Below, one piece after another: positions 23,408 through 32,485 of a stretch of DNA of 64,000 bases (positions are counted from its first letter, which is position 1; each line of letters starts with the position of its first letter). Both the position numbers and the translations under genes were made by a program. The stretch is from JADFOI01 sp965218935 (GTDB lineage: Bacteria > Acidobacteriota > UBA6911 > RPQK01 > JADFOI01): positions 1-64,000 of the forward strand of contig CBDCMH010000004.1 of NCBI GenBank assembly GCA_965218935.1, read 5' to 3'. Under the pieces are notes generated by a model. That model searched no databases. It saw only the letters and a list, made by a program, of their open reading frames with translations, and was not told the origin of the DNA.

Positions 23408-26204
23408 GTCTGGATAAAAGACCTTTCAAGGCTCGTCCTGTGTGTGATTTTCTTGATTTCACGACCTTTTCCGGAGGCCCTACCGCCACAACCCGGCCTC
23501 CCGCCTTTCCTCCTTCCGGACCCAGATCAATGATCCAATCAGCACATTTGATGACTTCCAGATTGTGTTCGATCACGATCACGGTGTTCCCACGATCAAC
23601 CAGCCGATTAAGGATGTCAAGAAGCTTTTCGACATCCTCGAAGTGGAGTCCCGTGGTCGGTTCATCGAGGATGTACAGCGTCTTACCGGTTGAACGCTTA
23701 CTGAGCTCACGTGCCAGCTTCACCCGTTGCGCTTCTCCACCCGATAGCGTGGTAGCCGATTGTCCCAGCCTCACGTAGCCCAGACCAACCTCCAGAAGAG
23801 TCTGCAGTTTGGTCTGGAGGCGAGGGAGGTTCTCGAAAACGGGATAGGCTTCCTCAATGCTCATCTCGAGCACGTCCGCTATCGAATGTCCATTGTATTT
23901 GATGGAAAGCGTTTCCCGATTGTAGCGGGCGCCCTGGCACGCCTCACAGGTCACGTAGACATCGGGGAGGAAGTTCATCTCGATTTTGCGCAGTCCATCT
24001 CCGCGGCACACCTCACAACGTCCTCCTTTGACATTGAAACTGAATCGTCCAGGTTTGTATCCTCGGACGCGGGATTCCGGAAGCAGGGCAAAAAGCTCTC
24101 GAATCGGCGTAAAGACCCCCGTGTAGGTAGCAGGATTGGAACGGGGAGTCCGGCCAATGGGAGACTGGTCAATCTCAATCACCTTGTCGATTCTCTCCAC
24201 TCCTCGGATAGCACGATGCAGCCCGGGTTCCAATAGAGAACGATAGAGCTGGCGGGAGAGAGCACGATAAAGCACCTCATCCACCAGTGACGATTTTCCC
24301 GATCCGGACACCCCTGTGACCGCAATCAACAGACCCAGAGGGAAAATCACATCGATGTTGTGAAGATTGTTGTGACGGACTCCCAAAATCTCGATGTTCT
24401 CACCATTGCCTTCACGGCGCTGCACCGGCACGGAAATCTCGCGACTTCCATTTAGATATTGAGCCGTGAGCGACTCCGGTTGCCTCAGGACCTGAGACAG
24501 GCTACCCCGTGCTACGACCTGACCTCCGTGGCTACCGGCACCCGGTCCCAAATCCACCAAATAATCGGCACTTCGAATGGTATCCTCATCGTGTTCCACG
24601 ACAATGATCGTATTTCCCAAATCACGGAGCTCCTTGAGTGAACCCAGGAGCTTTAGGGTGTCCCGCGAGTGGAGTCCAATGGACGGTTCATCCAAAACGT
24701 ACAGGACACCTCTGAGGCGGGACCCAATCTGAGTGGCCAGACGGATGCGCTGAGCCTCGCCACTGGAGAGCGAAACCGCCTTTCGATCCAGAGTCAGATA
24801 GGAAAGCCCCAGGTTCAAAATAAAGCTTAACCGATGGAGAACTTCTTCCAGAATCTGCCCGGCAATGGATTCCTGCCGCGAGGAAAGGGAAATCTCCTGC
24901 ACAGCTTTCAAGCAATCATCCAACGTGAGATGACAGTAGTCGGAGATGCCCAGACCGTTCACTTTAACGGCTTCACTTTCCGGTCGCAAACGAGCACCGC
25001 GGCAGGAGTGACAGGGGCCTTCCCTCATGAAACTCAATAACTGCTGGCGACGCCTATCACTACCCGTAGCGTGAACTTTCAGCTTAAACCAGTGATCCAG
25101 TCCGCGAAAGCGCGACCGATAGATGCGGCCCGCATAACGGAATTGGATCGGATCCTCAATTCCCTGCTGGAGGGCCTTCAGCACTTCTTGAGGGTATTGG
25201 GAAAAGGGAGTGGCTGACTTGACCTTAAATCTCTCCACTAGGATTCTCATCGACTCCTGGAAAAAGAGGTTGAATTCCTTATCGGACAAAACAAGCTTGA
25301 GGTCCTTCAAGGGCTTTTCGGGGTTTTCGATCAGCCTTTCCAGGTTCACGTGAAGCTGGGAGCCGAGTCCCTCACAAAGAGGACAGGCTCCGAAGCGACT
25401 GTTAAAAGAGAAGCTTCGAGGCTCCAGGGTAGGAACATTAATTCCACAATCGATGCAGGCCATCGTTTCCGAAAAGAGAATCTCAGGGCCATTGATCACA
25501 GACACGGTGACCAGCCCCTGGGCCATGCGGATGGCATGGCGCACCGAGTTCTCCATTCTGTCGCGAAACTCCTCGTCGATGAGAAGCCGGTCCACGACAA
25601 TGTCCACACTGTGATTCTTCCTTTTATCCAAGTCGGGAGGGTTCTCCAGAGTGATCAAAGAGCCGTCAACACGGGCCCTCACGAACCCTTCCCTATAGTA
25701 CTTTTCAAACAACTTCCTGAACTCTCCCTTGCGCTCTCGAACCACAGGAGCCAAAATCATGATCCGGCTGCTTTGCGGCAATTCGAAAATACGCTTAACC
25801 ATCTGATCCACGGATTGCCTGGTGATGGGCTGATGACAATTGGGACAGTGCGGCGTACCCACACTGGAGAACAACAGCCGCAGATAGTCGTAAACTTCCG
25901 TGATCGTACCCACGGTGGAACGAACGCTCTTGACGGTGGTTTTCTGGTCGATGGAAAGGGCTGGAGAAAGCCCTTCTATGGAATCCACATCCGGTTTTTC
26001 CATCTGCTCCAAAAACTGGCGTGCGTAGGTAGAAAGCGACTCGATGTAGCGCCTCTGACCCTCGGCGTAGAGGGTGTCAAAGGCCAGGCTCGATTTTCCC
26101 GAGCCACTCAAGCCGGTCACGACGGTCAACTTATTGCGTGGAATGTCCAGATCGATGTTCTTGAGATTATGCTCGCGGGCACCCCGAATAGAAATCTGCT
26201 TCAT
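23394..26204 (-). CDS. uvrA: Excinuclease ABC subunit A
   Basis: A 936-residue protein, full length. It is the damage-recognition ATPase of nucleotide excision repair. Two ABC modules are present: Walker A GLSGSGKSSLAFDTLYAEGQ near residue 31 and GVSGSGKSSLVDEVL in the second half; signatures LSSGEAQRIRLA and LSGGEAQRVKLA; and zinc cysteines CPNCH, CIDCG, CPLCEGLG, CHSCRGARL and CEVCRGDG...CEACQGARY. It begins MKQISIRGAREHNLKNIDLD, the classical UvrA start. The 240-base gap upstream contains palindromic tandem repeats. Confidence 0.98.
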   Translation of the reverse strand: MKQISIRGAREHNLKNIDLDIPRNKLTVVTGLSGSGKSSLAFDTLYAEGQRRYIESLSTYARQFLEQMEKPDVDSIEGLSPALSIDQKTTVKSVRSTVGTITEVYDYLRLLFSSVGTPHCPNCHQPITRQSVDQMVKRIFELPQSSRIMILAPVVRERKGEFRKLFEKYYREGFVRARVDGSLITLENPPDLDKRKNHSVDIVVDRLLIDEEFRDRMENSVRHAIRMAQGLVTVSVINGPEILFSETMACIDCGINVPTLEPRSFSFNSRFGACPLCEGLGSQLHVNLERLIENPEKPLKDLKLVLSDKEFNLFFQESMRILVERFKVKSATPFSQYPQEVLKALQQGIEDPIQFRYAGRIYRSRFRGLDHWFKLKVHATGSDRRRQQLLSFMREGPCHSCRGARLRPESEAVKVNGLGISDYCHLTLDDCLKAVQEISLSSRQESIAGQILEEVLHRLSFILNLGLSYLTLDRKAVSLSSGEAQRIRLATQIGSRLRGVLYVLDEPSIGLHSRDTLKLLGSLKELRDLGNTIIVVEHDEDTIRSADYLVDLGPGAGSHGGQVVARGSLSQVLRQPESLTAQYLNGSREISVPVQRREGNGENIEILGVRHNNLHNIDVIFPLGLLIAVTGVSGSGKSSLVDEVLYRALSRQLYRSLLEPGLHRAIRGVERIDKVIEIDQSPIGRTPRSNPATYTGVFTPIRELFALLPESRVRGYKPGRFSFNVKGGRCEVCRGDGLRKIEMNFLPDVYVTCEACQGARYNRETLSIKYNGHSIADVLEMSIEEAYPVFENLPRLQTKLQTLLEVGLGYVRLGQSATTLSGGEAQRVKLARELSKRSTGKTLYILDEPTTGLHFEDVEKLLDILNRLVDRGNTVIVIEHNLEVIKCADWIIDLGPEGGKAGGRVVAVGPPEKVVKSRKSHTGRALKGLLSRHVQV

Positions 26205-26283
26205 GGGTCAACCCTTTTATTGTCGAGGAGTTGAGAGTTGAGGTCAACTCAGTTCGTGTCCGCAGGCTCAGCCCACGGGCCGC

Positions 26284-26456
26284 CTCCGGAATGTGGGAGG
26301 TACCTCACGTGCCGAAGCCGAAAACCCGGGGCTGTTTTGTGGGCTGTTCGGCACCTGAGGTGCCTCCTACATTCCGGAGAGTTCGGCACCTGAGGTTACC
26401 TCCTACACTCCGGAGGATTCGGCACCTGAGATGCCTCCTACACTTACTGGAGGACG
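26284..26456. repeat. Palindromic tandem units (three direct, one inverted)
   Basis: Between the uvrA start and the PDZ-protein stop, the unit CGGCACCTGAGGTGCCTCC followed by TACATTCCGGAG occurs three times at about 35-base spacing (from 26349, 26383 and 26420) with small changes, and once inverted at 26284-26315. Each begins with the GGCACCTGAGGTGCC dyad also found at 8662. These look like REP-type palindromes. The last unit runs over the stop of the PDZ gene (26444). Confidence 0.75.
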
Positions 26457-27844
26457 AGTCTTAGGTTGAGAAGATGGCCGTCTCGGACAAACTGGATCTC
26501 CAGCACTTCGTCCGTGACCTCTTCCAGGCTCTCTCGAATGTCAACATGGGAGGAAACGTCCCGGCCGTTGACCTGGGTCAGGACATCCCCTGCCTGAAAT
26601 CCCACCCTGCTGGCCGGGCTGTCGGGTAATACCGTTCGAATAAGAAGACCGTGCTCGGTGGGGCACTTAAAATATTTCGCTAACTGCGGTGTGAGTGGAT
26701 CAACCACCAGTCCCAGATCCAGCTGGGGGGGCAACACGATTCGATGGATCTTGATCTGCTCTTCCGGTCGTTCATTCTGATTCCACAGCGAAGGAACCTC
26801 CAAACGCCAGGAAACCACCGGACCTTTGTCCTGACGTTCGGTCAAAACAGCAGACAATTTGCGGAGATTCCCTTCGCGAAGAACCGACACACTGACAGCA
26901 CTTCCTGCGCCTCTCCAGCGGATCGCCTGAGCCAGTTCACGACGACTTTGGACGGGCTGGTCGTCGATCCCCACGATCACATCACCGCTTTGCAGCCCGG
27001 CCCTCTCTGCGGGACTTTCCGGGATGACTTTGTCGACACGCAACTCCCCAACATCAGGATCAGGCATGATACCCAACCATCCGGCTCTGATGTTCTTTCT
27101 CTCTTTTAAGATCCGTCTGACCGAGGTACTCACAACCTGAGACGGCAGCACCCCCCAAACCTGGATCGTCTTGCTGAAAAGATGGGGATGACCTCGCTTC
27201 ACAATAGCCACCAACTGGCCCTCTTCGTCCAGTACAAGGCCACCTTCCACGGTGTAGCCGGCCGGCTTCACTTCACCCGTGGCCACAATTTGCAGTTCTC
27301 GCTCAGGAAGTGATTCCGCCCCACTAAACTTGACCACATTCGGAGACGTGATCGTCCAGTCTGCTCCAGTCCAGGAAACAAATTGAAGTCCATTATCCTG
27401 GAGAGTCGGACTGAACTTCAGGGCTTGTCCTTCAATGCCTCGAGACTCCAGAACAACCAATGCAATCCGCTCATCTACCCCAACCAGCTGGGCGGAATGT
27501 TTCTTGCCGTCAAAGGTGGTGACTGAAACATGAGCTCCCGGCACGCTTAACTCCGGCCAGTAACTTCCCACGTAGGATACGATGTGCCCTTGAGCATCAA
27601 TGATCGCACCCTGTAGCTGCGCCACTTCATGAACGCGGATCTGAGGAATATAGAGGCTTTCATGAACCACGCCTGAGAACTCCCGATCGAGATAGACCTT
27701 GACCAGGGAGTGTCGAAAATCCTTCTGGGCCTGAAGAGAAACAAGAGAGCAGAGGAACAAAAGGGCAAAGAGAGGCAGCGCCCTTCTCTCTTTTCTCTTT
27801 TCTCCCTTTTCTGCGTGCGGAACACGCCCCTCAGTAGCTCGCAT
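26444..27844 (-). CDS. HtrA/MucD-like PDZ protein lacking a catalytic triad
   Basis: A 466-residue exported protein: a basic start with a K/R/E repeat, a signal sequence (LPLFALLFLCSLVSLQAQ), a trypsin-like domain of about 200 residues, and two PDZ domains (WLGIMPDPDVGELRVDKVIP, ERAGLQSGDVIVGIDDQPVQ; LIRTVLPDSPASRVGFQAGD). The trypsin-like fold is seen in GAIIDAQGHIVSYVG, VDERIALVVLE and GGLVLDEEGQLVAIV, but the His of TNxHVV, the Asp of TDLAVL and the Ser of GNSGGP are all missing. It is likely a binding or sensing protein, not a protease. It overlaps the anti-sigma gene by 14 bases (start at 27844, or ATG 27862). The order sigma, anti-sigma, HtrA recalls rpoE/mucD loci. Confidence 0.8.
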   Translation of the reverse strand: MRATEGRVPHAEKGEKRKERRALPLFALLFLCSLVSLQAQKDFRHSLVKVYLDREFSGVVHESLYIPQIRVHEVAQLQGAIIDAQGHIVSYVGSYWPELSVPGAHVSVTTFDGKKHSAQLVGVDERIALVVLESRGIEGQALKFSPTLQDNGLQFVSWTGADWTITSPNVVKFSGAESLPERELQIVATGEVKPAGYTVEGGLVLDEEGQLVAIVKRGHPHLFSKTIQVWGVLPSQVVSTSVRRILKERKNIRAGWLGIMPDPDVGELRVDKVIPESPAERAGLQSGDVIVGIDDQPVQSRRELAQAIRWRGAGSAVSVSVLREGNLRKLSAVLTERQDKGPVVSWRLEVPSLWNQNERPEEQIKIHRIVLPPQLDLGLVVDPLTPQLAKYFKCPTEHGLLIRTVLPDSPASRVGFQAGDVLTQVNGRDVSSHVDIRESLEEVTDEVLEIQFVRDGHLLNLRLVLQ

Positions 27845-28361
27845 ATTCCAGGTAAAAATCATGATTCAAATGGGTTGTCTGGATTCTAATCCGGGAGGGC
27901 AACCGCAAGATATATTCCGACTGGGCGGGACTGCTCAAAATCACATCCACATAAGGAGTAGGCACCTCACGTACATCCACTCCTTGGGGAGCATTGCCGG
28001 ATAGGGACTCTTCCTGGACGACGGAACGGGAGATTAACATCGCCTCGTCCGTCACCTGAACTTCCCTCACCCAGAGAAAGCCCACTGAGAACAAAGTCAC
28101 AAGGGCAACGACGAAAGCGGGTCTCCAGTAGGCCTGCCACCCGCAGATCGGAACCTCCGACAGTCTGCGATGAACCCGCGACGAAAAATCACTGGGGGAT
28201 TTCACCGTTTCTCCCAGCAAACGGCTGAGCTTTCCCATGGACTGAAACTCCCGGAAAAGCTTGTCACAGCGGCGGCAGTTCCCGATGTGAGCTTGAACAT
28301 CGGCCTCTTCGGCCGCGCTGATGTTCTCCGTCAGTATTTTTTCAACCTGTTGGCAGGTCAT
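27831..28361 (-). CDS. Membrane-anchored zinc-finger anti-sigma factor
   Basis: A 176-residue protein with the zinc-finger MTCQQVEKILTENISAAEEA...HIGNCRRCDKLF (HxxxCxxC), a single membrane helix (AFVVALVTLFSVGFLWV, about residues 81-97) and a periplasmic part ending LNHDFYLEYASY. Its ATG overlaps the sigma stop (ATGA). The neighbouring PDZ protein, also periplasmic, is the natural candidate to sense protein damage or to bind its periplasmic domain, by analogy with RseB/DegS and MucB/MucD systems; this is inference. Confidence 0.85.
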   Translation of the reverse strand: MTCQQVEKILTENISAAEEADVQAHIGNCRRCDKLFREFQSMGKLSRLLGETVKSPSDFSSRVHRRLSEVPICGWQAYWRPAFVVALVTLFSVGFLWVREVQVTDEAMLISRSVVQEESLSGNAPQGVDVREVPTPYVDVILSSPAQSEYILRLPSRIRIQTTHLNHDFYLEYASY

Positions 28362-28960
28362 AGGACCCCCGACAATTTTTCCCGGAGCAACATCTTGGCG
28401 CGATGCACTCGTGACTTCACAGTGCCCAGGGAGATCTTGAGAACCTTGCTGATTTCTTTATAAGAAAGTTCCTGGACCTCCTTCAGGATAAAGGCGAAGC
28501 GGTATTTCTCTGGAAGCGAATCGATGGCTGACTGCAACCTTTCCAACTTTTCGGTTCGATCCAAGCTTTTCTCCGGAGAGCAGCGAAGATCGGGCAAACG
28601 CCGGGTACCATCCTCTTGTTGAAAGCGTTCCGTGACGTTGTAAAAGAAGAAGCGGCCTTTGCGCTTCCGCCGTCTGATTTCGTCGATGGCCAGATTGGTG
28701 GCAATCCGGTACAACCAAGTGGAAAACTGATACTCCCCCTTATAGCAGTTGGCGTTTCGATAAACTCGGATAAAGGCTTCTTGTGCCAGATCCACGGCCA
28801 TTTCATAGTCATGAATGAGCCGATTCAAATAGTTGACTAACTTATTTTGGTAGCGACTGACCAGAACCTCAAAAGCATAGTCGTCGCCTTCCAGATAAGC
28901 GTAAATCAACGCATTATCGGCAATTCTCGATAGGGGCTGTGAAAGGGCTATGTCAGTCAT
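28358..28960 (-). CDS. ECF-type sigma factor (RpoE-like)
   Basis: A 200-residue sigma factor. Region 2 reads YLNRLIHDYEMAVDLAQEAF and GEYQFSTWLYRIATNLAIDE; region 4 reads LPEKYRFAFILKEVQELSYK, EISKVLKISLGTVKSRVHRA. This closely follows the RpoE group that controls envelope stress. A GGAAC/CGTC-type promoter lies 33 bases upstream of ATG, between the end of polA and this gene, so the operon may activate itself. Confidence 0.92.
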   Translation of the reverse strand: MTDIALSQPLSRIADNALIYAYLEGDDYAFEVLVSRYQNKLVNYLNRLIHDYEMAVDLAQEAFIRVYRNANCYKGEYQFSTWLYRIATNLAIDEIRRRKRKGRFFFYNVTERFQQEDGTRRLPDLRCSPEKSLDRTEKLERLQSAIDSLPEKYRFAFILKEVQELSYKEISKVLKISLGTVKSRVHRAKMLLREKLSGVL

Positions 28961-28992
28961 GAGTCAGAGAACATCCAATTATCTCTCTTTCT

Positions 28993-29017
28993 GACGAAAA
29001 ATTCGAGTGTTTGTTCC
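28993..29017 (-). promoter_or_regulatory. Probable ECF-sigma autoregulatory promoter
   Basis: On the minus strand GGAAC (29017-29013) and CGTC (28996-28993) are separated by exactly 16 bases. GGAAC-N16-CGTC/TCxxA is the known pattern for RpoE-like and other ECF promoters. It sits in the 67-base gap before the sigma gene, at a distance from the ATG that leaves a short leader. Confidence 0.6.
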
Positions 29018-29027
29018 TAAACTTCCA

Positions 29028-31637
29028 CTATTTTGCCTCGAACCAGGAGTTGCCCACCGCAAGATCGACCTGAAGGGGGGCCCTCAATTCGGCCACCTTT
29101 TCCATCTGCGCTTTAACCAGCTTCTTGACCTTTTCGACTTCCGAGTTCTCCACTTCGAAAACAAGCTCATCATGGACCTGAGAGATGAGTTTGCTTTTCA
29201 GTTTCTGCCCGTAAATTTCTCTGTCGATAGAAACCATGGCCTTCTTAATGAGATCGGCCGCCGTTCCTTGAATCGGAGCGTTGATGGCTGTTCGTTCAGC
29301 GAAGCTTCTAGAATTGCGGTTCTTGCTACGAATCTCAGGGATTTGTCGAATTCGTCCGAAAAGAGTCCTGACATAGCCTGTTTCATAAACCTCGGCCAGG
29401 GTTTGATCGATCCAGGTTTTTACTCCCTGGTATTTCTTGAAATAATTATCGATAAATTGTTGGGCCTCGCTGCGAGTAATTTTAAGACTTTGGGCCAGAC
29501 CAAAGGCACTCAGGCCGTAAATGATTCCAAAATTGATCACCTTGGCATGGCGGCGAAACTCCTGGGGATTCATCATGGCATTCATCCCGAAAACCTCATG
29601 GGCGGTCCTCTCATGGATATCTTCTCCTTTTAAAAAGGACTCCAACAGAACAGGGTCCTGGGAAAGGTGAGCCATGACTCGGAGCTCAATTTGAGAATAA
29701 TCCGCAGCCAAAATCTGGCATCCCGGATCAGCAGTGAAAGCACGACGGATCCTTCTTCCCAGCTCGCTCTTGATGGGTATGTTTTGGAGATTCGGATTGC
29801 TGGATGAGAGCCGTCCAGTGGCCGCCACCATCTGATTGTAAGAAGTGTGAATACGCCCCGTGCGAGGATTCACCAATTTAGGCAAAGCATCTAGATAGGT
29901 GTTCTTTAGCTTGCTCAGCTCCCGGTAATCGAGAATCAGGCGCGCGATCTCGTAGGTTTCGGCCAACTTCTCCAGAACCTCCACACCGGTAGCATAGTGT
30001 CCCGCTTTACGCGTTTTCCTCATCACCGGCAAATTGAGCTTTTCGAACAAGACAGTGGAAAGCTGGCGGGGCGAGTTCAGGTTGAACTCCTCTCCGGAAA
30101 TCTCATAAATTTCCTGGGTAAGTCGACTGATTGCTCCTTCCACCTCCTGGGACATCTCCTGGAGCAAGTTACAGTCCACCTTGACCCCATGCTCCTCCAT
30201 GCGAGCAAGCACTTGAATCAGCGGCACCTCGATTTCTTTCAGCAGTTTCCCCAGCTTTTTTTCCTCTATCTGCGGAAGCAAAACATCGTAGAGTTGAAAG
30301 GTGAGGTCGGCCTGCTCACACAAGATCTCCGCCGATTGCTCACCAAAGAGTCCGGAGTTGCTACTCTCGCCTTTTTGGAGCTTATGCTGGAGATACTCCA
30401 GGCCCAGCTGATCCAGGGAAAAATTATTCTGATTGGGCTTCACAAGGTAGGCCATGAGCATGGCATCCTGAAAATTCCCTTTGAGTTTCCACCCTCGCCG
30501 TTTGGCAAGAAGATAAAATGGCTTGAGATCGTGAATCACCCACTGCTTCGGCTTCCTCAGTAATTGGCCGACCTGCTCCGATTCCGCGTCCAACAGCTCT
30601 TGGGTGAAATACCAGGCCCGGTGGGCCTGATCCGTTACCGAAACCGCCTGTAGAGCCCCTTCCAGATAGTTACCCTCCGGATACAACGAGGCCAGAGCGG
30701 CCCTGCTTCCTTCGATGCGATCTCCCAAGGCTTGCAGATCCTCCCGACTCTCGAGTCTCTGGTAGTCGACCGAAGCTGCTTCCTGAGGAGGAAGTAATTC
30801 TTCCAGAAGATTCATAAATTCCAGTTCAACGAAGAGTTCTCGGGTTGCCTGACGATCGGGTTCCGAGAGCTCCATCTCCTGCAAACGGAGCTCCAGGGGC
30901 AAGTCGTCATGAAGGGTCACAAGTTGGAGGCTTTGCTGAATCAGAGCGTCGTTTTGCTGCAAACTCTCGCGATAGGACTTGCGTGAAACCTCATCACGAC
31001 GAGCGAGCAGCTGATCGAGGCTCCCATATTGCTTGATGAGCCCCCGAGCGCCCTTCTCACCAATTCCGGGAGCCCCAGGAATATTGTCCGAAGAATCCCC
31101 AACAAGACTCAAAACATCAACGACTCTGTCTGGAGGTACTCCAAACTTCTCTTCGACTTTAGCGGAGTCAAAGCGAGTTCCGTTCCGTGTATCGAGAACG
31201 GCAATGTGATCATTGACCAGCTGAAACAGGTCCTTGTCGATGGTGACAATGACCACATCCAGCCCCTCTTTCTCTGCCTGGCGAGCCAATGTTCCGATGA
31301 CATCGTCCGCTTCATACTTTTCATAGGAAAGTATGGGAATACCGAGTACCTCACAGACACGCAGAATATAGGGTAACTGCTTGACCAGATCCTCAGGCAT
31401 AGCAGGACGAGTCGCCTTGTAGTCCTGGTACTGTTCGTGGCGTACCGTTGGGCCGACCAGATCGATAGCAACCCCCAAGTAGTCAGGCTTTTCCTCCTTG
31501 ATCAGTTTTCGCAGCATGTTGGTAAAGCCATAGATTGCATTGGTGGGAAGGCCCTCTGCGTTGGTCAGCCCCGAAATGGCATGGTAGGCACGGTAGATGT
31601 GGGACATCCCGTCTACGAGGTAAAGTTTGGCTGCCAC
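29028..31637 (-). CDS. polA: DNA polymerase I
   Basis: About 869 residues. The N-terminal 5'-3' exonuclease domain (LYLVDGMSHIYRAYHAI, YEADDVIGTLARQAE, VGDSSDNIPGAPGIGEKGA) is intact. The middle domain, about residues 290-470, has no DxE motif where the proofreading exonuclease would have its metal site, so 3'-5' activity is probably absent. The polymerase domain has motif A DYSQIELRVMAHLSQD, motif B RRHAKVINFGIIYG and motif C QVHDELVFEV. I take GTG 31637, giving the usual start xAAKLYLVDG; a TTG 15 codons earlier is also open. It is divergent from plsC. Confidence 0.96.
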   Translation of the reverse strand: MAAKLYLVDGMSHIYRAYHAISGLTNAEGLPTNAIYGFTNMLRKLIKEEKPDYLGVAIDLVGPTVRHEQYQDYKATRPAMPEDLVKQLPYILRVCEVLGIPILSYEKYEADDVIGTLARQAEKEGLDVVIVTIDKDLFQLVNDHIAVLDTRNGTRFDSAKVEEKFGVPPDRVVDVLSLVGDSSDNIPGAPGIGEKGARGLIKQYGSLDQLLARRDEVSRKSYRESLQQNDALIQQSLQLVTLHDDLPLELRLQEMELSEPDRQATRELFVELEFMNLLEELLPPQEAASVDYQRLESREDLQALGDRIEGSRAALASLYPEGNYLEGALQAVSVTDQAHRAWYFTQELLDAESEQVGQLLRKPKQWVIHDLKPFYLLAKRRGWKLKGNFQDAMLMAYLVKPNQNNFSLDQLGLEYLQHKLQKGESSNSGLFGEQSAEILCEQADLTFQLYDVLLPQIEEKKLGKLLKEIEVPLIQVLARMEEHGVKVDCNLLQEMSQEVEGAISRLTQEIYEISGEEFNLNSPRQLSTVLFEKLNLPVMRKTRKAGHYATGVEVLEKLAETYEIARLILDYRELSKLKNTYLDALPKLVNPRTGRIHTSYNQMVAATGRLSSSNPNLQNIPIKSELGRRIRRAFTADPGCQILAADYSQIELRVMAHLSQDPVLLESFLKGEDIHERTAHEVFGMNAMMNPQEFRRHAKVINFGIIYGLSAFGLAQSLKITRSEAQQFIDNYFKKYQGVKTWIDQTLAEVYETGYVRTLFGRIRQIPEIRSKNRNSRSFAERTAINAPIQGTAADLIKKAMVSIDREIYGQKLKSKLISQVHDELVFEVENSEVEKVKKLVKAQMEKVAELRAPLQVDLAVGNSWFEAK

Positions 31638-31753
31638 GGGGGTGTATGTTAGCACTTTCCTGAATTCGTCACTTCGTGACAACCGCCCGAAGGACGGCCG
31701 GAGGGCCGGCCGCCCCTTGACCCTCTTCCCGGGGCTGCTTTAGCATTGGCGAA

Positions 31754-32485
31754 GTGTCCAACAATTCTTCTCTCGTGAAAATCAATGCCCTATGGCGGGT
31801 GCCCCTGATTCTGCTGTGGACTGCTGCGATGGCCACCATCAGCGTAGGCCTTTCCGTGGTGGATGGGACAGGAAGCCGACAGCACTGGTGTGCCCGAACC
31901 TGGAGCCGCTTCATCTTTTTCGTGTCCCGAGTGAAGGTCGAAACTCGGGGCCTGGAAGGGTTGGATCGTGACCGAGGATATCTCTTTGCGGCCAATCACC
32001 TCAGCATGTTTGACCACTGGGCTTTCCTCGCGCACTTGCCTTTTCAGTTTGGTTTTGTAGCCAAGGCATCTCTGTTTCAGTTGCCCTTCTTGGGCTGGCA
32101 TCTACGCCGCTCGGGCAATATTGCCGCCAGCCGTTCCAACCCCAGACAGACCTTACGGTTCTTTCGCACGGCTGCAGAGAGAATCCAGACGGGAATGTCC
32201 TATGTCATCTACCCGGAAGGAATGCGGACCTGGGGTGAGGAGGTGGCTCCCTTCAAGCGAGGCAGCCTGCTGTTGGCCCAGTATGCGAATGCTCCTATCG
32301 TTCCGGTGACCTTTATCGGAGCCCATCGCCGATTATTGCGGGGTTCGGTACTGCTCTGTCCGGGGACCATGCGAATGATCATCCATACTCCTATTGAGTT
32401 TGAGGAGTACAAAGACCTGGATCCGCAAGCTCTGGCAGAAACCGTCCGAGGAAAAATCCAGGAAGATTACCAGCAGGTGCCCTGA
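31754..32485 (+). CDS. 1-acyl-glycerol-3-phosphate acyltransferase (PlsC family)
   Basis: A 243-residue membrane-associated acyltransferase of phospholipid synthesis. It has an N-terminal hydrophobic segment (VPLILLWTAAMATISVGLSV), the HX4D catalytic motif NHLSMFDHW near residue 81, and YPEGMRTW as the FPEGxRS acceptor motif, followed by VPVTFIGAH. GTG is the start. The stop TGA overlaps the ATG of the next gene (TGATG), so the two are coupled. A GGCCGGAGGGCCGGCC dyad lies in the gap to polA. Other acyl acceptors are possible. Confidence 0.85.
   Translation: MSNNSSLVKINALWRVPLILLWTAAMATISVGLSVVDGTGSRQHWCARTWSRFIFFVSRVKVETRGLEGLDRDRGYLFAANHLSMFDHWAFLAHLPFQFGFVAKASLFQLPFLGWHLRRSGNIAASRSNPRQTLRFFRTAAERIQTGMSYVIYPEGMRTWGEEVAPFKRGSLLLAQYANAPIVPVTFIGAHRRLLRGSVLLCPGTMRMIIHTPIEFEEYKDLDPQALAETVRGKIQEDYQQVP

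Noticed and set aside
26284..26456. Possible CRISPR-like array.
   Set aside because: Only three to four units, the spacers are themselves conserved repeat sequence, and no cas genes are near.
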